Assembly: GCA_028067895.1 (NCBI GenBank)
Contig: JAPTUI010000029.1
Span: 1 to 6,937, forward strand
Length of the DNA stretch: 6,937 nucleotides
DNA from: Pseudomonadota bacterium
GTDB lineage: Bacteria > Pseudomonadota > Gammaproteobacteria > Steroidobacterales > Steroidobacteraceae
Reading direction: 5' to 3'
A program made the translations under genes and the position numbers. The notes below the pieces were generated by a model, which saw only the letters and a list, made by a program, of their open reading frames with translations, searched no databases and had not been told where the DNA came from. The stretch's first letter is position 1, and each line of letters starts with the position of its first letter. Shown one piece after another: positions 6,593 through 6,937 of this stretch.

Positions 6593-6937
6593 TCAGCGTT
6601 CCGCCGCCCCGCTCGCCACCACCCGCAGTCCTGACGAATCTCGAGCGGCGCGGAACATCCCCTCGGTGGTGAAATCGAGGCAGATCCGGCCCTCGCCATC
6701 GACCGCGATGATGCCGCCGGTGCCGCCCAGATCGCGCAGCCGCTCGTGCAGTGTCTCGCGCACGGCCTCGGCGAGGCCGACGTCGCGGTACTCCACGGAT
6801 GCGGCGATGTGGTGGGCGGCGACCAGACGCATGAAATATTCGCCGTGCCCCGTCGCGGACACCGCGCAGACACCGTCTTTCGCAGATTCACGCCATTGCA
6901 CATCGTCCGCAAAGGTCGACAATGGCGTCTCTGGGGG
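6593..6937 (-). CDS. iaaA: C-terminal part of an isoaspartyl peptidase / type-2 L-asparaginase, truncated and joined to the 60-bp repeat
   Basis: From about 6875 down to the TGA at 6593, the minus strand encodes the last ~95 residues of this Ntn-hydrolase family. Landmarks are VCAVSATGHGEYFMR, matching E. coli IaaA VAVSCTGTGEVFIR with its substrate-contacting Thr-Gly, then AEAVRETLHERLRDLGGTGG, IIAVDGEG and FTTEGMFRA. The family cleaves itself into alpha and beta subunits and uses the beta subunit's N-terminal Thr as nucleophile; that Thr and the whole alpha subunit (over 200 residues) are missing here. Upstream of the KDGVC segment the frame stays open but reads through the 60-bp repeat (PPETPLSTFADDVQWRESAK), which does not resemble the family's usual GAG-x-YA sequence. 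Either the gene is broken by the repeat or the end of the sequence is a misjoin. A TTG at 6922 could nominally start a 109-residue product, but I see no reason to think it is made. Confidence 0.75.
   Translation of the reverse strand, partial: PPETPLSTFADDVQWRESAKDGVCAVSATGHGEYFMRLVAAHHIAASVEYRDVGLAEAVRETLHERLRDLGGTGGIIAVDGEGRICLDFTTEGMFRAARDSSGLRVVASGAAER
6878..6937 (-). repeat. 60-bp inverted repeat, copy 2 (at the window edge)
   Basis: This is the exact reverse complement of 5692-5751, again with the 9-bp arms (6890-6898 and 6920-6928). It ends at the last base of the window and overlaps the open frame of the asparaginase fragment. The two copies enclose 1,126 bp carrying the unknown gene and the asparaginase 3' end. 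Confidence 0.9.

Overview
The window is very GC-rich (about two-thirds G+C by eye) and compactly organised. TamA/TamB, NudC and a FlhC-family protein together point to a proteobacterium, most likely a high-GC gammaproteobacterium of the Xanthomonadales/Nevskiales/Steroidobacter kind; that placement is inference. No RNA genes, CRISPR arrays, transposases or phage genes were seen.

Layout. Minus strand, 5651 down to 3397: a tightly packed three-gene unit made of a FlhC-like zinc regulator, nudC (NADH pyrophosphatase) and an NRDE/TANGO2-family protein. The first two genes abut (TGAATG) and the last two overlap by one base (TAGTG), so they look translationally coupled. After an 89-bp gap with a plausible sigma-70 promoter, minus-strand tamA (complete) and tamB (N-terminal 449 residues, running off the left edge) follow 13 bp apart. 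They form the translocation and assembly module linking the inner and outer membranes.

On the right, a 192-bp divergent intergenic region separates the FlhC-like gene from a plus-strand gene (5844-6509). I could not assign the latter to a family by direct recognition. It appears to contain two copies of a helical unit that resembles FlhD, the partner of FlhC. If this holds, the divergent pair is an unusual stand-alone FlhC plus 'double FlhD' regulatory system, sitting beside redox-nucleotide housekeeping genes and with no flagellar genes in view.

The right end holds the C-terminal part of a type-2 asparaginase/isoaspartyl peptidase, convergent with the unknown gene and separated from it by a GC-rich hairpin. 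Its reading frame runs directly into a sequence that is the exact inverted copy, 60 of 60 bases, of part of the divergent intergenic region. This 60-bp inverted repeat contains a perfect 9-bp inverted arm pair and reaches the last base of the window. It is either a genuine dispersed or inverted repeat that has broken the asparaginase gene, or an assembly/chimera artefact. The sequence alone cannot decide between these.
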